A stretch of DNA of 64,000 nt from Cristatella mucedo. Lineage: Eukaryota > Bryozoa > Phylactolaemata > Cristatellidae. Shown here in pieces: positions 1-38,344 of this stretch. The stretch is from assembly GCA_009760855.2 (NCBI GenBank), contig WPIO01000059.1:1517501-1581500 (forward strand), in the 5' to 3' direction. Each line of letters starts with the position of its first letter. The stretch's first letter is position 1. Under the pieces are notes generated by a model. The model made no database searches and had not been told where the DNA came from. It saw nothing but the letters and a program-made list of their open reading frames with translations. A program made the position numbers and the translations under genes.

Positions 1-46
1 CGGGTTCGATGACTTGCCATCGAACACCTCGTCCAGAAAATTTGGG
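1..46 (+). CDS. TUT1: Gene A, partial PAP-associated exon (3' end)
   Basis: The frame starting at base 2 reads a short peptide ending SSRKFG directly before GTAGGT at 47. It leaves in phase 0, as do the equivalent exons of B (ends 6209) and C (ends 27827). Similarity is short, so identification rests on position and phase. Confidence 0.45.
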
Positions 47-2899
47 GTAGGTCCTGTTCGGTTGCTATTTTCACTCTTTCGTTCGGCAAACCTATTGTCT
101 GTCTTCAAAGCCACTGCCTCGCTCGCTTGGTCTGCCGTGTGATTTGGTGCAACTCGGGCGTTTGCGCACTTCGCCGCCTGCGAGATCGTTTGCAAGTCAG
201 ATGTCAGTTTGTCGAGGGCCTCTGCGGTGCTCCTTTTCCTGCCGAGCTTTTGGACTCGATGAGCCAGTTCCGTCTGTAGATGCATGCGATGAACGTTCAA
301 GATCCATTCGACGAACTGCACAACACCGCTGCCAACGTCAGCCCCAGCCGCCTGTCGCTCGTGCAAGCCGAAGTGAGCAGTGCTTTCAGGCACCTGCAAG
401 CCTCCTGCAAGCCGCTGCCTCAGGATGCGGGCCCTCGGCCACCTCCGCCGCACTGGGGCCTCGAAGCGCTGCTCTGCGTCGCCGAGCGATGGCGCAAAAG
501 CATCACGTTCCTGCGAGGGGCGCTGCCGCTGCCAGTGGCGGCCGCCGCCACCTCCGCCGCCGGCGCGTTCGCCAGATTCCTCCTGCTCTGTCTCCGCGAC
601 CTGCTATGGTTCGACATCGTGGTGCTCGACGCTTCCGGAATGCCCGAGGTGATGAGTGCGGTCGTGGCAGAGCTCGCTGTCTGCGGCTCTCGGCGCTCGG
701 CAGTGCACGACGTGAGGACTGCTCGGCACTCGGAGCAGGCGCCACCTGTTGGCAAAGGGTGCTCATCGCCAGAGCCGGTCGGTGCGGCAACTCTGACCTT
801 GGACCCGGCGACTCTGACCCCGACTGCATCGCATGAGCAGGCAGAGGAGGAGGAGGCTCCGGCGGCAGAGAGCAACCTTGGCTTGCTGGTGGGTGCTGCT
901 ATTTGTGGCGGCGGAATCGAGCCTGCAGCTTTGCTGCCGCCCACACAGCCGATGGATGGCTCGGCAGCCGCTGCCGCGGCTGGCTGCCGTGAAGGCGATG
1001 CAGTCCATGGTGAGGTGGCGGCGGGGGACAGCGCCTCGGCAGCTGCCGCAGCTCTGACAAACGCGGGTGAGACGAGGAAGCCTGGCACCAGCGGTGACAT
1101 CACTGGCCGAAGTAAAGCGGCACGCCGCTACGACGATCCGGATGCGAGTGCCGATGTGAGTGGCACTCCTGCACAGAAACGGTTGCACCTCGAGGACGGG
1201 GCAGCCTCCACCGCTGCTGCTGTGGCACATCCTGATTCCTTCCGTGATGTCAGCAAAGGCTTGTCTCAGGTGAGCGCATGCCGTGGCTGGGGGGGCGATG
1301 ATGGGCGTGGCTTTGTGCTACTCTGTGCCTCGCTGTAACCTCGGTCGTTCCTCGCATCCTTGGGTGGAGCCAAAAGGCGGTTTGAGGTTGCTAATGGTTC
1401 ATGAAGTGTAACCACTGTGTCAGCGTTCGTGTTCTAAGCTGGACACAACAACTCCAGCGCTGCTGCTGCTGCTGCTGCTCTACGTACCGTGCTTGAGGCT
1501 TGGGCAGCAGTCGAGCGGGCTGTCAGAGAACTCGTGACATTATGTGTGGGGTGCACGGGTGGGGGCGCTCCCCCCCCCCGGGACGCAGGGCCGGCTTTGA
1601 ATGGGGGAGCGTGATGGTGATGGCCCCTTCCTCACATCGAAAGCAGACAATTGTGTATCGCCTCCATAGATCGAGAGCAGACGGTCACCGCTATAGATGG
1701 GTATTGCAGGCTGGTGCTCATACCGATGTCCATCCTCTCACCCTCCCCTGCCCGTCCTCTTCAGTTAGTGCGTGATGCCAGCGCCTGCATCTTTTGTCCC
1801 ACTGCTTCAGCAAAGACTAGGAATTTGATATGAAGCCGAGCGAAGTGGCATGCCTGAGATTTGTTTGAGAGTTTTGATGCGTGTATATGGATGACTGTAG
1901 ATCTCAGTCAAAACAGAGATCAATCGTGCTGCGAATGCACGAATCTGGTTGTTGTCTGTGTATGTGGTTGTGTTCACACGGTAGTACATTGGCAAGCTGG
2001 GTAGTCTGTCGAACTGAGCACCAGCTATGATGTCTACGAGCCGTGCCTGCAGTGAGAGCTGTCTTGCTTGCCCAATTTTGCGAAACGCCAGCCGTTGATC
2101 AAGGATGCTACTTAGGCGTTGAGCTCTGTTCACGTTGGGAACCCTAGCGTAAATTGTCGTCTAGTCGGTAGCAAGCACGAGCATCCCACGCGGGCGGATT
2201 TTGTCCTCGGCCATTCTACTTTGTGCGCTGGGTACGAAAGCCTTTGGCAGCGTTAGGATGTACGCACCAGCTCATTATCTCCGAGCTATGCTGGCGCTAT
2301 ACCTTGGCCCTTGACCTCGGTCTTCGTCTGCCTGCCTGCACTGCTGCTCGTGCGACCGGCTGCCAGCAGCCGCCGTGCACCACGCTTCCTTCGTCTTGCA
2401 GCCAGCAAGTCTTTCGCCAGGGGTCGCCGGGGTCACTTCCGGTCATTCGTCATCGCGCCAGGGGGACAGCGACGCAGCCGCTCGGTCCGAACGACACGAC
2501 GACCGTCCGATGGCGGCCGCCAAGTCGACGCGGGCGAGTGCCGGCCCGCCAACTGCTGTGGGCGGCTGCCGTGACGACCATTTCCTGTTCTGCGAATGCA
2601 CCACCCGAAACAATGCTTTCGACGGCCGCCGCAAGGCTCAAAGCCGTGTGTTTCCGCAGCTGCTGAAGCCGACGTTCGATGACTGCAGAAAGCTGAGTCA
2701 GGTCATGGTGTCCGGTGAGACGCCGTCATCCGAGCAGCATCCGGTCGTGCGCTTCCACTTGAACGGTTTCTGTGCCGACCCCGGAGAGAGCGTTCGCTTC
2801 GAAATGACGCACTTCGAAGGGGTGGCCGTCGCTCAGTTCGTCCCGTTCATTGAGAAGTTCCTTGAAAGCATGCTGAGTCGCTTTTTCGAGTCGGGCTAG
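1..2899 (+). CDS. TUT1: Gene A: TUT1-like terminal nucleotidyltransferase, 3' part (window enters mid-gene)
   Basis: Paralog of genes B and C below. Visible exons are 1-46 (partial), 280-1269 and 2402-2899, all joined in phase 0. They encode the end of the PAP-associated segment, the NVQDPFDELHN motif that follows the core in TUT1 (human counterpart LQDPFDLSHNVAANV, from memory), a conserved W-G-L-E-A-L block, a roughly 190-residue Ala/Pro/acidic low-complexity linker with a basic stretch (AQKR), and a C-terminal KA1-like domain (FHLNGF ... VRFEMTHFEG ... FVPFIEKFLESML). TUT1 adds uridines to U6 snRNA and acts as a poly(A) polymerase in nuclear speckles; that role is known for the family, not shown here. 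The catalytic triad lies upstream of the window, so activity cannot be judged. Convergent with gene B, whose stop lies 2.4 kb away. Confidence 0.75.
280..1269 (+). CDS. TUT1: Gene A exon: post-core motif, helical segment and low-complexity linker
   Basis: 330 codons. The acceptor is the pyrimidine-rich CCGTCTGTAG ending at 279, and the donor is CAG|GTGAGC at 1270; both phase 0. The first 40 residues carry NVQDPFDELHNTAANVSP, matching NVQDLFDEFVNTTLDVSP in gene C and NVQDMLDESVNVAENVSV in gene B. Residues about 100-120 (FLLLCLRDLLWFDIVV) match LMLLCLRDLLRMDI in C and LASAILRSLKDVLCFNI in B. The rest is Ala/Gly/Pro/Glu-rich and unconserved, as in the long linker before the KA1 domain of vertebrate TUT1. 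The first ATG at 280 is internal, not the start of the protein. Confidence 0.78.
1270..2401 (+). other. Gene A intron before the last exon
   Basis: GT-AG intron, phase 0, 1132 bp. Holds a (CTG)7 run at 1459-1480 and a C run near 1572. No repeat family recognised. Confidence 0.6.
2402..2899 (+). CDS. TUT1: Gene A last exon: C-x-C motif and KA1-like C-terminal domain
   Basis: 166 codons including the TAG stop. The acceptor is CTTCCTTCGTCTTGCAG ending at 2401. After about 60 disordered residues comes FLFCECTTRN, then FDGRRKAQSRVF and the C-terminal block VVRFHLNGF ... SVRFEMTHFEGVAVAQFVPF. Gene C has FMLCQCSTRY ... VSFRLNGY ... TVRFELTDIKGPGAECFASF and gene B LLCCECSTLG ... VSFRLTAH ... ELRFEMSNLAGPDANMF. 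The layout matches the KA1-type C-terminal domain of TUT1, which binds U6 RNA in the human enzyme. The exact acceptor is the least certain part. Confidence 0.78.
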   Translation, partial: PASLSPGVAGVTSGHSSSRQGDSDAAARSERHDDRPMAAAKSTRASAGPPTAVGGCRDDHFLFCECTTRNNAFDGRRKAQSRVFPQLLKPTFDDCRKLSQVMVSGETPSSEQHPVVRFHLNGFCADPGESVRFEMTHFEGVAVAQFVPFIEKFLESMLSRFFESG

Positions 2900-4317
2900 T
2901 CTTAGCGCTGCCGTCATTCAAACGAAAGTCGGAGAGAGAGAGAGAGGCTGCGAGATTGATGCGCTCGGCCCGGTATTCGGTCCGGTGAGCAGCCTCGATC
3001 GTTATCGGTTCGACGGCTCGCGCTCGTTCGATGGCCGACGTTGGCTGCTGCCCTTGCCCGATGCATCGACTGATGCGACGGGCAGCCAGTGCCGAAATCG
3101 AGAAAGGCGGCGAGTGAAAAAGGGCGCCGTGCTTGAGCAGCAGCAGCGAACCTGGACGACGACGACCTGGGCTTGCACTACACACACACACTTAATGGTC
3201 ATACAGCTAGCTAGCTAGCTACCGTGATGCCTGATAGGAATTGCATAAAAAGCGTCAATTTTGAAACCTTTTTTGTAGGTTTTTCCTAATACAATATTTA
3301 GGTAAAGGGCTTGCGGTGGACCGCTTTACAGAATAACGTTTTCGTTAGCGAACTAAATTTTCGCCGAGGCTTGATTCTCGCAGTTCGCCACATACCGTCA
3401 TGTATGCAAGGGTACGGTCGCTTAATGATTATTGTGTTCTGTGACTTCATGGTGACAGGATATTACGAAGAAAAACTCACAAGTTCCATTTGTAAAAGAT
3501 CTCATTTGTTCCCTAAGAGCCCTACAGGGCGGGCCTTCTTCGGCAGGTCAGCAAGAGTTTCCCACTTATCCTCATCCATTCGCCCTATCAACCGCTCGAC
3601 AGTTAAATCTACGAACCATGTGTTTAATAAACTGTTCAACACTCGTTCTGATAAAAGCTCGCTCAATAGAGCTCAGAGTGAATTGAAAAGTAGAACGCCG
3701 GCCGTTGCTAAGGTTTTCTCAAAGCCAGCTCCCGGCTTCGCCTGGTGCCACTGCTTAGCTTAATCGACCTCACCTATTTGATGCTTCCGGTGTTGGATCT
3801 CTAGCAGATGCACTATCTACGTGGACCTGCAGTTGCAGAAGGCCGGAAAATGATAGCCTTGCTCCATGTAGTCCCAATCCTTCTCATCGGCCGCCCCGAA
3901 GCATGCAGCATCCTCTTAAATTCCCCGTCAAATGTCCACTCGCTAATAACATAGGACTACCTATCCAAGACCATGTTGTCCGGGAGAAGCTCGATGAATT
4001 TCTGCTGACCGAGACACGGACGACGTGGTGTTCTGGTGACTGCTGATCTGAGGCCACCCCACGCTGAATCTCATGCTTTCAGACCGTACGGTCTGACAAA
4101 GTAGCTCTCAGGCTTGCTGCCATCATTGGGGCCGGCCGTGACGGTCAGGAGATGTCTCGCTGCTTCCTTTGTACATAAATATACTGCCTGCCGTATTGTC
4201 GACTCGATCTTTTTCTGTGCACGACTGCCCGCACAAATTCAACACGCATCTTTAAGTCCCGCGTTGCAGGCCGACGTTTGGTTGAGAGGCCACTTAAAAT
4301 CATGTGCCCGAAGCTGT
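2900..4317. other. 3' flank of gene A and A-B intergenic sequence
   Basis: Holds a short (GA)n at 2932-2947, a TAGC tetranucleotide run near 3207-3222 and an AATAAA at about 3622 that could serve as a distant poly(A) signal for gene A. An open frame at 3311-3763 (+, 150 codons) has no recognisable domain and may be chance. Nothing else identified. Confidence 0.35.
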
Positions 4318-5262
4318 TGAGAGCAGTTAGCGGCCTTGACAGTCACGCTACGGTAGGGTAAGAAATTAATTTTAAGGCATTAAGGATTTCTGCGGCTTTA
4401 TACACAGATTGCCTAATCCCTATAGGAAAACCCAAGGAGGTTTTCAGCAGTGAATTTTAAACCCAGCAGGCGAAATGAAAAGTAATTCTCATTCTCGGCT
4501 AAGCATTCAGGAGCGTGCACATAATTTTAAGCTGAAATTCCCGGCTGGTTAACAACGATTTTATTTTTACATCGTGGCTATCTCCTAGACAGATCCAGGT
4601 ATGTTTCGTTAAGGACGACATTCAGCAGTGTACCAAGACTCCTCGCACAGACTCGTCAGTGTGCTAAGCATAGCGAGTCTCGCAACGGGTCCAGCTGGTG
4701 GTACCGTCAGCAGTACATTGTCCGGCGAAATTACTTTGCAGTTTTAAGTTTTTAAGCCGATGGCCACGCTTAGAGACATTGGCTGAAGTCTTACCTTTGA
4801 TATTGCAGTGCTGCACTGCCAACTTTTGGTTCACTGGTATCGTTGGTGCTATAGCAAATTTTTTCAATATGCATAACCCTTCGCCGATATGACAATCGTG
4901 TAGCCAAGTGACACTAGTATCCGAGATCGAGTTAATTGTACAACCATTTGTATGCATTACTGATCAGCTAGCTTTACCTATTAGCGATACAACTGGATCA
5001 GAAAAATAACAATAACAAGAGATTTAGTTCATGTCGATTTGAATGTTTTATCATTGTTATCATTGCCTCATTTCAGTAATCCCAACAAAGTTGCCTGCCT
5101 TTGCTACCACGTGCAGCAGCTAATAACAGTCAAGCGATACAGGGCCTAGTTCAGTCACGTCAACGGTTGTAGACGCAGTAGCAGCCACTCTTACGGGAAA
5201 GGCCCTAACAATGCGACAGTTGTGCGCATTGTCCAAGCAGTTTTTCCGTGCTGCAAGCCGTA
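4318..5262. repeat. Duplicated 3' flank of gene B (paralogous to 23508-25460)
   Basis: Two blocks, 4318-4560 and 4910-5262, match 23508-23745 and 25105-25460 in the same order and orientation. Landmarks shared by both are TTTATACACAGATTGCCTAA with the following CCCTATAGGAAAACCC, and CCCAACAAAGTTGCC followed by ACGTGCAGCAGCTAATA. Judged by eye the identity is roughly 75-85 percent. The block runs up to the stop codon of gene B. A minus-strand AATAAA at 4565-4560 inside it could end the B transcript. Confidence 0.7.
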
Positions 5263-5266
5263 CATG

Positions 5267-20679
<15,413 letters not shown>

Positions 20680-20944
20680 CTGAAAAGAAATAAGGCGATT
20701 CTCAATAATAAAACATCGTATACACAAAATTCCTTAATGTCATTGTCAGTGCAGTCCTAGGCCAGTGAAAGGTGGGATCCTGAGGTGCGAATTCAGAAGC
20801 ACTCAACACATTCTAAACGAGCTATGCCAAAGCAGCATGATATAATGCCGGAAAAAGCATCAATCGAAGGTGCCTAGGTCCGAAGTGCATACGTTGCAAT
20901 TTAATCCTTAACGACTGCACTAATTCAAGAATGATACCACTAAC

Positions 20945-21040
20945 CATTCGACAGGGCTTCCCTCGAAGCAAATGTAAAGTGCCTAGAAAGATATAGCGTT
21001 ATCTAAGGGCGTTACATCAAATGTATTATTATTATTATGA
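20945..21040 (+). mobile_element. L2-A tail fragment
   Basis: GAAGCAAATGTAAAGTGCCT, degenerate loop and ATT repeats. Confidence 0.65.
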
Positions 21041-22040
21041 AATTCTCTTATTATAATCTAAATGTCAACACAGGCTCTTCAAAAGAGGAGTGCTTTCGTG
21101 TCCGTTAAGAGTTCTTTCAAAAGCTGCTGCGACCAGGCTCGTGCTGCTTCAGTGGTGGCCACTTCCCACTCTCATGCCCCACTTCCTTCGTTATGACACC
21201 ACTAATTGCCTCAGCTGCAGAGAGGGGAGGTGCCTTCTACTTCACCCACCTCAGAGGTTGAGCCCTTCAAAGTTTCGCCAGCCATTCATCGCAGTGCTTT
21301 GTTCTGCACTCAAGAAAACTAAAGCCTTCGACCGGCAAAGTATTTACTATAAGGCCAGCTCATTCAACCCAGGAAACGCCTACTTCGCTCACGTTGTCCA
21401 ATCAAGGTGCTAGCAAATAACGCATCAGTACGCATGCACCGACGACGGGAGGGCATCTGGCTGGCCGAGGATCGTCGAGCTGGGAAGAGTCGGCGGAAGT
21501 ACCGCGCTAGCGCTACACGTGACGACTGCTGGGAAGCCGCGAGCTCGGCAGCTGCGCCAACACTCGAAGCCTGCCCAGACCTGCGAGTTAACGGCGAACG
21601 CATTGGCAGCAGCCTAGGCGAATAGTGCCGGAGCTCGTGCTGGCAGTTATAGACATAGCTGCCGACGGACGGACGAAGCTGTCTGGTGCCTTTCTCCGTG
21701 AGCGCAATGAATTCGGTGCCCACGAGCCGAAGCAGTACCTCACTTATGACTCACTTACTTAGCAGTACCTCGCCGTCGGTCGCGGCTGCTGCTGCAGCGC
21801 ACTTCCGGGATGCCGGCCCGCCATCCCCGAGCAGCAGCAGCAGCAGCGTCGTCGGACGAGCAGAACTAGTGTGCTCGCGGCCGGCTCACCCCTCAGACGT
21901 CAAGCCGACCGCGAGAGACCCCAGGCGAGTGCCGCCGAATGACCGTCGGCCCAGCCGCAGCATCAAACCATGCTGCACAGTGCGAACGATAAATCCTTCC
22001 CGCCGGCGAGCAGGCCGACCGCACGAACGCAAAGACTACA
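21041..22040. other. Unassigned GC-rich sequence upstream of gene B
   Basis: GC-rich from about 21430, with overlapping short frames on both strands (for example 21686-22105 +). No domain recognised. Could include the unseen 5' end of gene B. Confidence 0.3.
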
Positions 22041-22044
22041 CATG

Positions 22045-22372
22045 CATGTTAGGACGGCATTTAGAATTGACCAAATTTAAAAAGAACTTAAAAACACCTA
22101 TTTAGGACGGCATTGAGTGGGTCCCTGTGGTTCGTCCTTCACGTGCTTATGCGTGCTGATACTGTGCATGGTGCCACTAACCACATTTGCACGCTGACCC
22201 TGTGCATTTCACGCCTAACCGTGCTATTCATTTTGCTTGTTTATCAAGCATGATTTTACTCACCATTCAATTGCATTTCCCTTTGCAGCAAATGTAAAGC
22301 GCCTATAGAAAGATTGAGTTCTCTGAAGACGCTTTATCAAGTGCATTATTATTATTAATATTATTATTAGCG
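22045..22372 (+). mobile_element. L2-A LINE 3' end
   Basis: ORF end (ACCAAATTTAAAAAGAACTT), 3' UTR, stem-loop and ATT tail. The left edge repeats TTAGGACGGCATT, a local rearrangement. Confidence 0.85.
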
Positions 22373-23507
22373 GGCAGCGCTTGTCTGGCCGCCGCACCGT
22401 CTGGCCAAGGGGCCGTAAACCTGAGGAATTCTCCAGCGAACGCACATTTGCTGCCGCCGTGCGGTCGGACGTTGACTGCCAAATCGGCGACTCGACGTCC
22501 AAGCAGCCGCTGCCTGCTTGAACGCTGCTTGAAAACGCTGCTTGAAAACTCACGATTTCGGCGCAGCTCGCACTTCCGCCGTCCGGCCGCGAGCGAGACA
22601 GATGCACGCAGAGCTCGTGCTAACGCGAGGCGCGATCGCACCGACCCGCCGTCGATATCCCGGCGGCACCGCCGTCGCCTCTGATTCCGAGCAGCCAGAC
22701 AAATTCATTTGAAACTTTCACTCGTAACTTCTTTATATTTCCCTCGAAATTTCCCGCTCCAGTCTCTTCTTCGGAAGCCGATAGAACCGTCAAAGAATAC
22801 AAGTCGTGCCGGTGGACCGGGTACGTTCCCCCACGCAACGGGACTCATCCCGCGCCGCGCCGATGCTAAGCCCGCTTCAACAATTCTTTCCTTTACGAGA
22901 GCCGAATCAGACCGTAACCACTCGCCGAGTTGTTCACTCGCGGCGGCGAAGAGTAGCGAGCGCTCCGTGCCGACAATTCGCAAGCTAACGGGTGGCAATT
23001 AGCGGCGGCGGTGCAGTGGCCGCCCGGACCCGGCGTATACATAACGGTGCTGAGCAAGGGCTTACTACAGGCCGAACGGCTGCGAAAATCCGAAGCTTCT
23101 CATTATTTACCTTCGGTTTCAAGCTAAAATACAAACGCAGCTCCTCAGCAGTCACAGAACGGCGGAGACAGGACGCGCGGCCTGCGCACGCGGCCGCCAC
23201 GGCAGCGACAGGAAATGCTCCGGCGGAACCGGGCCGGCTTTCAGTAGGCGTGAGCTCGGGACGGGTATGTGCTGCTGCCATACCTTGACGTATCGAAGCT
23301 AGAATATTTGCTCGCGCATCGTGCTTTCTTTTCCGTAAAAGAATTTCAGGTTTACGGCGGCACGCACGTCCGCTTAGCTGCAAAGACCACCGAACGTTTA
23401 CGGCGTTGAACAATGGCGGTGGCGGGCCAGTCGCTAACGTTACGTCCCGGCTTAGCAGGCCGAAGTTCGCGTGAGAAGCCACTTTAAATGATGCGCGCGA
23501 AAATTTA
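22373..23507. other. GC-rich island between genes B and C, no gene assigned
   Basis: About 1.1 kb of CpG-rich sequence with open frames on both strands (longest 22985-23482, minus, 165 codons, basic, no known motif). It lies 5' of gene B, so a promoter or first exon is possible, but I see no motif that proves it. Confidence 0.3.
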
Positions 23508-24214
23508 GAGAGCAGTCAGCAGCTTTGACACTCACGCTGCGGCAGGAAACTGATTTTAAGACATTACAGATTTCTACGGCTTTATACACAGATTGCCTAA
23601 TCCCTATAGGAAAACCCAAAGATGCTTTCAGTAGTGACTTTAAAATCCGGAAGGCAAAATGAAACTAGTCCTCATTTACGGCTAAGCATTCTGGAGCAAG
23701 CGCATAATTTTAGGCTAAAATTTCCGGCTGGTGAATAATGAGTTGACTACTACTACGTCACTATCTCCTAGAGAACATAATTCTAGACAGTAGTCGGAGG
23801 TCTCGTTTTAGCTTTGACGTCGTAAGTGCTCCCTCGCTGTGCTAGTAGCACGCTGCGCAGGTAGGACGTACTCACGACTGAAATTTTTGCACTAGGTGAT
23901 CTATAAGTAAGTGAACGATTCGGGCCTTGCAGAAAAAGGATGGTGTGTTGCGATTCAGTTGGCTGCAGATAACGGTCAAACAGCGAGTGCTGGAAATCCG
24001 GTCGGCTTTTTCTCCATCCGAGCGAATTTTCACTTTTCGTTCCCGAGCTATGCACCCGTACACGATTCTGCGGATGTTACGGATGCCAGTGGTTGATCAA
24101 CCGACCGTCACGAGTCTTTTCATTTCCCCTTTAAGCATGCTCGCCTAAGCACGTTACTTACTTGCGTTTGCATACTTTGGCAACTCGCAAAAAGCGATTC
24201 CCTCTCAGCGAGAT

Positions 24215-24243
24215 CTAAAGCGCCTAGAATCCAGGCGCTTTAG
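24215..24243. repeat. Perfect 11-bp inverted repeat
   Basis: CTAAAGCGCCT and AGGCGCTTTAG around a 7-base loop, followed by AACTCGCTGCAG as in the L2-C tail. Probably a shortened L2-C end. Confidence 0.8.
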
Positions 24244-24261
24244 AACTCGCTGCAGGAGTAT

Positions 24262-24289
24262 CTAGCTAGCTAGCTAGCTAGCTAGCTAA
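24262..24289. repeat. (CTAG)n self-complementary microsatellite
   Basis: Seven CTAG units; each unit is a palindrome. Confidence 0.95.
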
Positions 24290-25461
24290 TTCTATCTAGG
24301 TCCTAGATAGGGCTAGCGTTTTCGTATGCCATTATACAAATGAAGCGTTTGTACTATTATGCGATAGGTTCAACGTTTGCCCTTCTTCTCGATAGCAGGA
24401 ATCGCAGCCAGAATCCAATTTGCTGTTTTAGCAAGATTTAAAACGCCTCTAATAATATTAATCCATTTAATGACTCGCTATGGTTTGTGTGTGAATTTTG
24501 AAACTCCTTGCTACCCGCGGGCGCCCATATTGTTGCCTTCCTTGTATTGAAGATGTTTTGCCCTCACAGAGCAACGAGTCTCAACGGCTGTGTATGCGCG
24601 AGCACCTCGTCTGCTATTCGGGTCACCGAGTCACGCGACGTCATTTCGAGGCTTCTATGGCTCGCTGCAGTCAGCTAAACTGCTAGCTGCCGCTTCTTAA
24701 CAGCTTTGCAGTTTTTTAAGTTAGCAGGCTCATCAATTTATCTGCGACCCGAGAAGACAGTGGTGGTTGTGCTAGCTTATTTTAGGGCACTGGAAACATC
24801 CGGGCCTAAACGTCTGCCTAACTTAAAATTAATATAGTACCGTTATTTGTTCTAACTGAGCTTAATTTCTATTCATACAATTTACAATTCATCGCAATGT
24901 AAGGTAAAATTAATAAAAAATGTAAGCAAGGTGGTCTGCTTAAGTGAGTTTGCGAATGCTCCTAGATGTCATGAGAATCCTTAAGGCCTCTTACTTACTT
25001 ACCCACAGTTTCCACAGCACCACACTACAGTTGCAGTAGTAAGTCCAAAGTTTCTATCGACTTCAAGCTTCTACTTCGTGATCGTTGCCTCAAGTCTCTG
25101 GGTCGTAGCCGAGTATCAAGTTAATAGTGCTACCATTGGTATGCATTACTGAAAAGCTAGCTTTACTTATTAGCGATACGACCCGATCAGAAAGATAATA
25201 ACACGAGATTCATTTCTCATACGCTGATATACATGTTTTACCATTATTATTCTCATTTCATTACTGGTTATTATCATTTCCTCACTTCAGTCATCCCAAC
25301 AAAGTTGCCCACCTTTGCTGGTACGTGCAGCAGCTAATAGCAGCCAAGCGATGTAGGGCCCAATTCACTCACATAAACGGTTGTAGACACTGTAGCAGCC
25401 ACTGTTAAAGGAAAGGCCTAAAAATGTAACAGTTTTGCATTGTGTGCATGTCGCAGTTACC

Positions 25462-25839
25462 TTCTTACAGCTGCAGACGAGAATATATTTGTTTAAGCAA
25501 GGCAAAAGCCCTAGGAGTGAGTTAATCGATACTGCAAGAAATTCTTCCTCATGCGTGTATAAAAATAACAATGGCGATGTATCACATACCAAGGGCTTAA
25601 ATCAGGAAAATCGGATCCAACTCGATCGCTGACTCCAGCTGCAAATGTTCGTGCTTCGTCCCAGATTGCTGTTATGCTCCAGCAACCATGTGAAATGCAA
25701 CCATTCACGGGGTGAGCACAGTCTTACAACTGCAGGCTCGAGTACATATTTGTTCAAACAAGGCTAAAGCCCTCGGAGCGAGTTAATTGTTACTGTAAGA
25801 AAGTCTTGCTCGTGCATGTAAAAAAAATAACAATGGCAA
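25462..25839. repeat. Direct duplication of about 115 bp
   Basis: 25462-25576 and 25722-25839 share TTACA-CTGCAG, GCCCT-GGAG-GAGTTAAT and AAATAACAATGGC. Lies in the 3' flank of gene C. Confidence 0.7.
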
Positions 25840-26083
25840 ACGGATGGAGGGCAGAGGGCCATGATTGGCGACTAGGATGCGTCGGCAGCATCTTTAAGAG
25901 CCCACTGCGGCAGTGCCGATTTCTCGGTGTTAGCACTTTCTGATGAAAGGCGGTACAGCGGCGACCAGAAGCTTCCAAAAATGTATGCAAACGACTACCA
26001 GTTAGCCGCGCTAGCTTGAGGAGACTGGCAAAAAAGCGAAGACAACCGTGGCATGGTTGACAAACGTTTTCACAAAATTAAAA

Positions 26084-26089
26084 TTTATT
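26084..26089 (-). promoter_or_regulatory. Candidate poly(A) signal of gene C
   Basis: AATAAA on the minus strand, 131 nt after the stop codon. Confidence 0.45.
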
Positions 26090-26219
26090 TATACATGAAC
26101 GTCGGACGGCCGGCGACCCGACAACCTAGCTCAGCAATGACTAGCTTCGGCGATGCACTCATTAAAAAGTATTACTAGAAAGAAGACGCAAAGCCAAAAG
26201 GCCACGTGCATAATAGTAC

Positions 26220-38054
<11,835 letters not shown>

Positions 38055-38195
38055 CTGGAAGTAAATCGCCCAGATGGGACTATAATTATTGCAGCCTAAT
38101 CGACTTGCTGGAAACAACACCCAATGGTTGTAGGTGACAGCAAAAAGCCATATTTGATATCAAGCAACAATTTTTACCAAATCGGGAATAGAGAT

Positions 38196-38341
38196 TCAAA
38201 CAGCCTCCTTTATATAGCAGCAGAAAATCCTCACACACTCTCGCTCCCATTTGCAGTGGGAAAACAGCAACTGCCTGCAGCCCTCGAACCGACGGCCTGG
38301 GGGTCGTTTAGTGCAAGCACCTTACCCCCCCCCAGGCTAAT
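38196..38341 (-). mobile_element. SINE-2 relic, minus strand
   Basis: CAAACAGCCTCCTTTATATA, ATTTGCAGTGGGA, CCTCGAACCGACGGCCTGG (B box). Diverged. Confidence 0.55.
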
Positions 38342-38344
38342 ATA

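Larger units (their letters stand above)
23508..25460. repeat. Duplicated 3' flank of gene C (paralogous to 4318-5262)
   Basis: Blocks 23508-23745 and 25105-25460 match the 3' flank of gene B in the same order. The space between them is expanded here (1.36 kb versus 0.35 kb) and includes a hairpin, an AGCT run and unassigned AT-rich sequence. Confidence 0.7.

Noticed and set aside
144-836. Open frames overlapping gene A exon in other frames and on the minus strand
   Set aside because: GC-rich exon shadows; only the frame with NVQDPFDELHN is conserved with B and C.
3311-3763. 150-codon open frame between genes A and B
   Set aside because: No domain, no homologous frame in the B/C flanks and no clear splice or promoter context; noted only as unassigned.
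23783-24063. Minus-strand frames before a strong GTGAGT donor near 23876, considered as an RRM exon of gene B
   Set aside because: No frame shows RNP motifs, and it lies within the duplicated flank of gene C.
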